9,582 nt of DNA, from the NCBI GenBank assembly GCA_018900975.1, contig JAHIFK010000069.1, positions 1 to 9,582 of the forward strand, written 5' to 3'. The translations under genes were made by a program, and so were the position numbers. Of the stretch, positions 6,921 to 9,582 are shown one piece after another; position 1 is the stretch's first letter, and each line of letters starts with the position of its first letter. The notes below the pieces were generated by a model that made no database searches, was not told where the DNA came from, and was given only the letters and a program-made list of their open reading frames with translations. Source of the stretch: Methanobacteriota archaeon. Lineage in GTDB: Archaea > Halobacteriota > Methanosarcinia > Methanosarcinales > Methanoperedenaceae.

Positions 6921-6927
6921 ATCACCC
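6921..6927 (-). promoter_or_regulatory. Ribosome binding site of the pentaheme cytochrome
   Basis: GGGTGAT on the minus strand includes GGTGAT, which is complementary to the conserved 16S rRNA 3' end. The 7-nt spacer points to the ATG at 6913 and rules out the overlapping GTG at 6925. Confidence 0.7.
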
Positions 6928-6982
6928 TTTAGTTAGTAATGGGTTTGTATGTTTTAAATGTTTTGGTTTTATCATAGTAAGT

Positions 6983-6995
6983 GTATTTTAAGCCC
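6983..6995 (-). promoter_or_regulatory. Candidate BRE/TATA for the cytochrome gene
   Basis: On the minus strand GGGC is followed by TTAAAATAC. This would start transcription near 6960 and give a leader of about 45 nt. A second A/T-rich candidate (TTTAAAAC near 6949-6957) is closer to the gene, so the assignment is tentative. Confidence 0.35.
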
Positions 6996-7014
6996 GCATC
7001 TACGTCATATCCGT

Positions 7015-7079
7015 GTATTATATTATTTCAAATTATTATATTGTTTCGAATTATTACATTATTTCGAATTATTACATCC
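7015..7079. repeat. Three tandem 18-bp repeats plus a partial fourth copy
   Basis: Copies lie at 7015-7032, 7033-7050 and 7051-7068, with 11 bases of a fourth at 7069-7079. The consensus is TTATTAYATTRTTTCGAA. Copies 2 and 3 differ at only two positions and end in the palindrome TTCGAA; copy 1 has TTCAAA. The array lies between the divergent cytochrome and glyS promoters, just upstream of the glyS TATA box. It could be an operator with phased sites or a simple AT-rich duplication. Confidence 0.8.
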
Positions 7080-7093
7080 TATCCGATGAAAAG

Positions 7094-7103
7094 TTAATAA
7101 ATA
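7094..7103 (+). promoter_or_regulatory. TATA box for a probably leaderless glyS transcript
   Basis: TTAATAAATA, preceded by the purine-rich GAAAAG (a BRE-like stretch), is centred 26 bases before the glyS ATG. That is the normal archaeal TATA-to-start distance, so transcription should begin at or within a few bases of the ATG. Confidence 0.65.
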
Positions 7104-7124
7104 GAACACATGTATTAAGCTCAC

Positions 7125-8873
7125 ATGGCAGATAAATACGAACAGGTTATAGAACTTGCAAAGCGCCGTGGATTCCTATGGAACTCGTTTGAATTATATG
7201 GTGGTACTGCCGGTTTTTACGATTACGGGCCTCTTGGCGCAATGCTCAAGCGCCGCGTCGAGAACATCTGGCGCGATATATTTGTGATCAACGAAGGGTA
7301 TTACGAGATAGAATCGCCCACGATAGGTATCGAAGACATCTTCATCGCATCAGGACATGTCGGGGGTTTCTCAGACCCGCTGACCGAATGCCAGAAATGC
7401 AACGAGGCTTTCAGGGCAGATCATCTTGTGGGTGATGTTGTGGAAAACCCGGACACGCTAAGCGCTGATGACCTCACCGAAGTCATCGTCAAGCACAAGA
7501 TCAAATGTCCTGAATGCGGCGAAGGGCTGGGTAAAGTCTATGAATTCAATCTCATGTTCAAAACAAGCATAGGTCCTGGTGGGAAAAGGGCAGGTTATCT
7601 TCGCCCCGAAACCGCGCAGGGAATGTTCGTTGACTTCCCGCGGCTCTTGAAGTTCTACCGTGATCACCTTCCCTTTGGCGCCACCCAGATAGGTAAAGCC
7701 TACCGCAATGAGATATCACCCCGCCAGGGTGTGATACGCCTTCGCGAGTTCACACAGGCAGAGGCTGAGATATTTATCGATCCAAGGGACAAGACACACC
7801 CTAAATTCGGGGAAATTGCAGATATTGAGCTTATTCTCTATTCTCAGGATGGGCAGGAGCGGGGCAGTTCTGAAAATATGACGATCAAACTTGCTGTACA
7901 AAATGGAATAATCGCCCATGAGTTCCTGGGATACTGCCTCGCGAGGACATACCAGTTCCTAATTCGTGTAGGTATATCGCCTGAGAAACTGCGCTTTCGG
8001 CAGCACATGAAGGATGAGATGGCACACTATGCAGCGGACTGCTGGGATGCAGAGATAGAGAGCGACAGGTTCGGATGGGTAGAGATCGTGGGGATCGCTG
8101 ACAGGACGGATTATGACCTTAAAGCACATGCGAAACAGAGCGGGACCGAACTGGCAGTTTATGTATCTTACGATAAACCAATAAAAGTGGAGCGATTTGC
8201 CGTAAAACCCAATATGGGAAAACTCGGACCAATGTTCAAGGGAAAAGCAGGAAAAATAGCGAACGCGCTGAAACTGATGAAACCTGAAGACCTGTCAGGT
8301 GAGATTATAGACGTGGTGGTCGATGGCGAGGTTCTTAAGGTGGATAAGGATGCAGTTTCATTTGAAAATATCTCGGAAGAGGTTCATGGCGAAACGATCA
8401 TTCCTCACGTGATCGAACCATCGTTCGGCATAGACAGGATAACTTATTCCCTCCTTGAACACTCCTATTTTGAAGAAGAGGCAAAAGCTGAAGACGGGGA
8501 TGAGGAAGAAAAAAGGATAGTCCTGCGCCTTCCTCCAGAGGTGGCGCCAGTGCAGGCTGCGGTACTGCCTCTTCTCACACGCGAAGAACTGATAAAACCG
8601 GCGAACGAGATAGTAAAGAACCTTCGAAAAGCAGGCATACTTGTCGCATTTGACGATTCCGGAACCATAGGAAGAAGATACAGGCGGAACGATGAGATAG
8701 GCACCCCGTATTCCATTACTGTGGATTACCAGACGCTTGAAGACAGCACTGTTACGATAAGGGACAGGGACACGATGAAACAGGTACGCGCAAATATGGG
8801 CGGTATTGCTGACAATATATATGATATGATCTACAAAGGAAAATCTTTTGATGAGGCAGGAAGGAAAGTGTAA
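7125..8873 (+). CDS. glyS: Glycyl-tRNA synthetase (class II, archaeal/eukaryal homodimer type)
   Basis: It charges tRNA-Gly with glycine in the cytoplasm. The 582 residues carry class II motif 1 around GGTAGFYDYGPLG (26-38), the RPETAQGMF segment (160-168), motif 2 AYRNEISPRQGVIRLREF (192-209) and motif 3 PSFGIDRITYSLLEHSY (432-448). An insertion near the front has a likely zinc site, C89xxC92 with C128xxC131. The C-terminal anticodon-binding domain starts near 464 (RIVLRLPPEVAPVQ) and contains DDSGTIGRRYRRNDEIGTP (510-528). A short acidic stretch, EEEAKAEDGDEEE (450-462), bridges the catalytic and anticodon domains. No ribosome site precedes the ATG, which fits leaderless initiation. The kinase-like membrane gene follows after two bases. 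Confidence 0.97.
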   Translation: MADKYEQVIELAKRRGFLWNSFELYGGTAGFYDYGPLGAMLKRRVENIWRDIFVINEGYYEIESPTIGIEDIFIASGHVGGFSDPLTECQKCNEAFRADHLVGDVVENPDTLSADDLTEVIVKHKIKCPECGEGLGKVYEFNLMFKTSIGPGGKRAGYLRPETAQGMFVDFPRLLKFYRDHLPFGATQIGKAYRNEISPRQGVIRLREFTQAEAEIFIDPRDKTHPKFGEIADIELILYSQDGQERGSSENMTIKLAVQNGIIAHEFLGYCLARTYQFLIRVGISPEKLRFRQHMKDEMAHYAADCWDAEIESDRFGWVEIVGIADRTDYDLKAHAKQSGTELAVYVSYDKPIKVERFAVKPNMGKLGPMFKGKAGKIANALKLMKPEDLSGEIIDVVVDGEVLKVDKDAVSFENISEEVHGETIIPHVIEPSFGIDRITYSLLEHSYFEEEAKAEDGDEEEKRIVLRLPPEVAPVQAAVLPLLTREELIKPANEIVKNLRKAGILVAFDDSGTIGRRYRRNDEIGTPYSITVDYQTLEDSTVTIRDRDTMKQVRANMGGIADNIYDMIYKGKSFDEAGRKV

Positions 8874-8875
8874 CA

Positions 8876-9499
8876 TTGTTAAATCTGTTCTTTGTTGAAC
8901 TGCGCCGTAAAGCGATCCATGTATTGGGATCCTTTATCGCCGTGGCTTATTATTTCATAGATCGGGATACTGCGGTCGCGGGTCTTGCTATCATCAATGC
9001 GATCCTACTTATTGTTGAATGGCTCAGGCTTTCGGGAAAATTAAGGCTCCCTGAAATACTTCTGCGACCTCATGAAAATAAACAGGTGGCTGCATACATA
9101 TATTTCCAGCTGGCTGCGCTTATCTCCATTTTTGCGTTTGAAAAAACCATCGCTATCGCCGCGATACTTATGCTGGCGCTGGGTGATACGGCATCGGGTC
9201 TGGCTGGCGCTCTTATGGACGGGGGGAACGTAAGACATTCACGACAGAGATTTATCATGAAACCATTCCCGATCATGGCAATAATGTTCGCTGTATGTGT
9301 AATGATAGGGATTCTGCTTCAGTATTTGCCGCTTGCTCCTGATATGAACAGCATTTCATTTGGTGTTTTTGTGATTGGTGCTCTGGGCGCCACGCTGGGC
9401 GATGCGATACCGCTTAGGATACAGGGAAGACCGATAGATGATAATCTTATGATACCTATTCTTTCGGGGGTTTTTATGACGATCGGGACCCTCATTTAA
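8876..9499 (+). CDS. Diacylglycerol/polyprenol kinase family membrane protein (SEC59/DGK1/VTE5-like)
   Basis: This 207-residue protein has about six or seven hydrophobic segments (roughly 15-28, 32-50, 71-88, 92-112, 130-150, 160-180 and 190-206). Characteristic points are ELRRKAIH (8-15) at the N-terminus, GDTASGLAG (103-111), the lysine at 129, and a C-terminal GDAIPLRIQGRPIDDN (175-190) leading into LMIPILSG. This is the pattern of the CTP-dependent dolichol, phytol and diacylglycerol kinases. In archaea such a protein could phosphorylate dolichol or recycle isoprenoid alcohols for lipids, but the substrate cannot be read from sequence. The canonical K-T/S-x-x-GS stretch appears here as KPFPI. 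The only start consistent with full length is TTG at 8876, two bases after the glyS stop, with GGAAGG 11 nt upstream. No in-frame ATG occurs until residue 99. Translation is probably coupled to glyS. Confidence 0.82.
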   Translation: MLNLFFVELRRKAIHVLGSFIAVAYYFIDRDTAVAGLAIINAILLIVEWLRLSGKLRLPEILLRPHENKQVAAYIYFQLAALISIFAFEKTIAIAAILMLALGDTASGLAGALMDGGNVRHSRQRFIMKPFPIMAIMFAVCVMIGILLQYLPLAPDMNSISFGVFVIGALGATLGDAIPLRIQGRPIDDNLMIPILSGVFMTIGTLI

Positions 9500-9544
9500 T
9501 ATAATGATGTAGTTTTAGAGTGAAGAGATTTAATTGAATGAAAC

Positions 9545-9557
9545 GAAATCTATAAAT
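9545..9557 (+). promoter_or_regulatory. Candidate BRE/TATA promoter for a gene beyond the right edge
   Basis: GAAATC followed by TATAAAT (9551-9557) is a close match to the archaeal BRE/TATA arrangement in the plus direction. It would start transcription near 9580. No coding frame is visible in the 83 bases after the kinase-like gene, so this probably serves a gene outside the window. Confidence 0.5.
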
Positions 9558-9582
9558 CACTTTAATATTCAAATTTCTGGCA

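Noticed and set aside
7015..7079. Possible CRISPR array
   Set aside because: The 18-bp units are directly adjacent with no spacers, and no cas genes are nearby.
8358..8876. A 172-codon open frame on the minus strand
   Set aside because: It is antisense to the C-terminal half of glyS, is rich in Phe/Tyr/Ser, and has no domain or ribosome site supporting it.

Overview
The window reads as chromosomal DNA of a euryarchaeon. The signs are TATA/BRE-type promoters, U-tract terminators, Shine-Dalgarno sites such as GGAGG and GGGTGAT, an archaeal-type ATP-dependent DNA ligase, an archaeal/eukaryal-type glycyl-tRNA synthetase, an archaea-restricted DUF531 protein and a secreted protein with a PGF-CTERM sorting tail. 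A membrane-anchored pentaheme cytochrome c next to these points to the Methanosarcinales. A Methanoperedens-like (ANME-2d) methanotroph is my best guess, but this is inferred from gene content and not proven by the sequence.

Layout. Positions 1-685 (minus strand) hold a compact operon: a short DUF302-like protein, then a rubrerythrin/ferritin-like diiron protein, then the first ten codons of a gene that leaves the window. A divergent promoter region follows. From 843 to 2009 (plus) lies a methionine-rich, secreted, probably glycosylated surface protein, ended by a T9 tract. From 2049 to 4512 (minus) is a two-gene unit, speA (biosynthetic arginine decarboxylase) followed by a DUF531 protein whose C-terminus resembles a SPOUT RNA methyltransferase. 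Further along the minus strand are a DNA ligase (4604-6268) and a pentaheme cytochrome (6320-6913), separated by a perfect inverted repeat. An AT-rich 211-base intergenic region contains three 18-bp tandem repeats. From 7125 to 9499 (plus) glyS and a polyprenol/diacylglycerol kinase-like membrane protein are nearly abutting. The last 80 bases hold a good candidate promoter for a gene beyond the window.

How the genes fit together. Most of the window is housekeeping: DNA ligation, glycyl-tRNA charging, agmatine/polyamine synthesis and lipid phosphorylation. Lineage-specific cell-envelope and redox genes are interspersed: the surface Met-rich protein, the cytochrome and the diiron protein. The most useful leads are the Met-rich PGF-CTERM protein, the truncated DUF302/diiron pair, the bacterial-type speA linked to a SPOUT-like protein, and the repeat cluster upstream of glyS. 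I see no mobile element, CRISPR array, rRNA or tRNA. No gene-free stretch exceeds about 210 bases.
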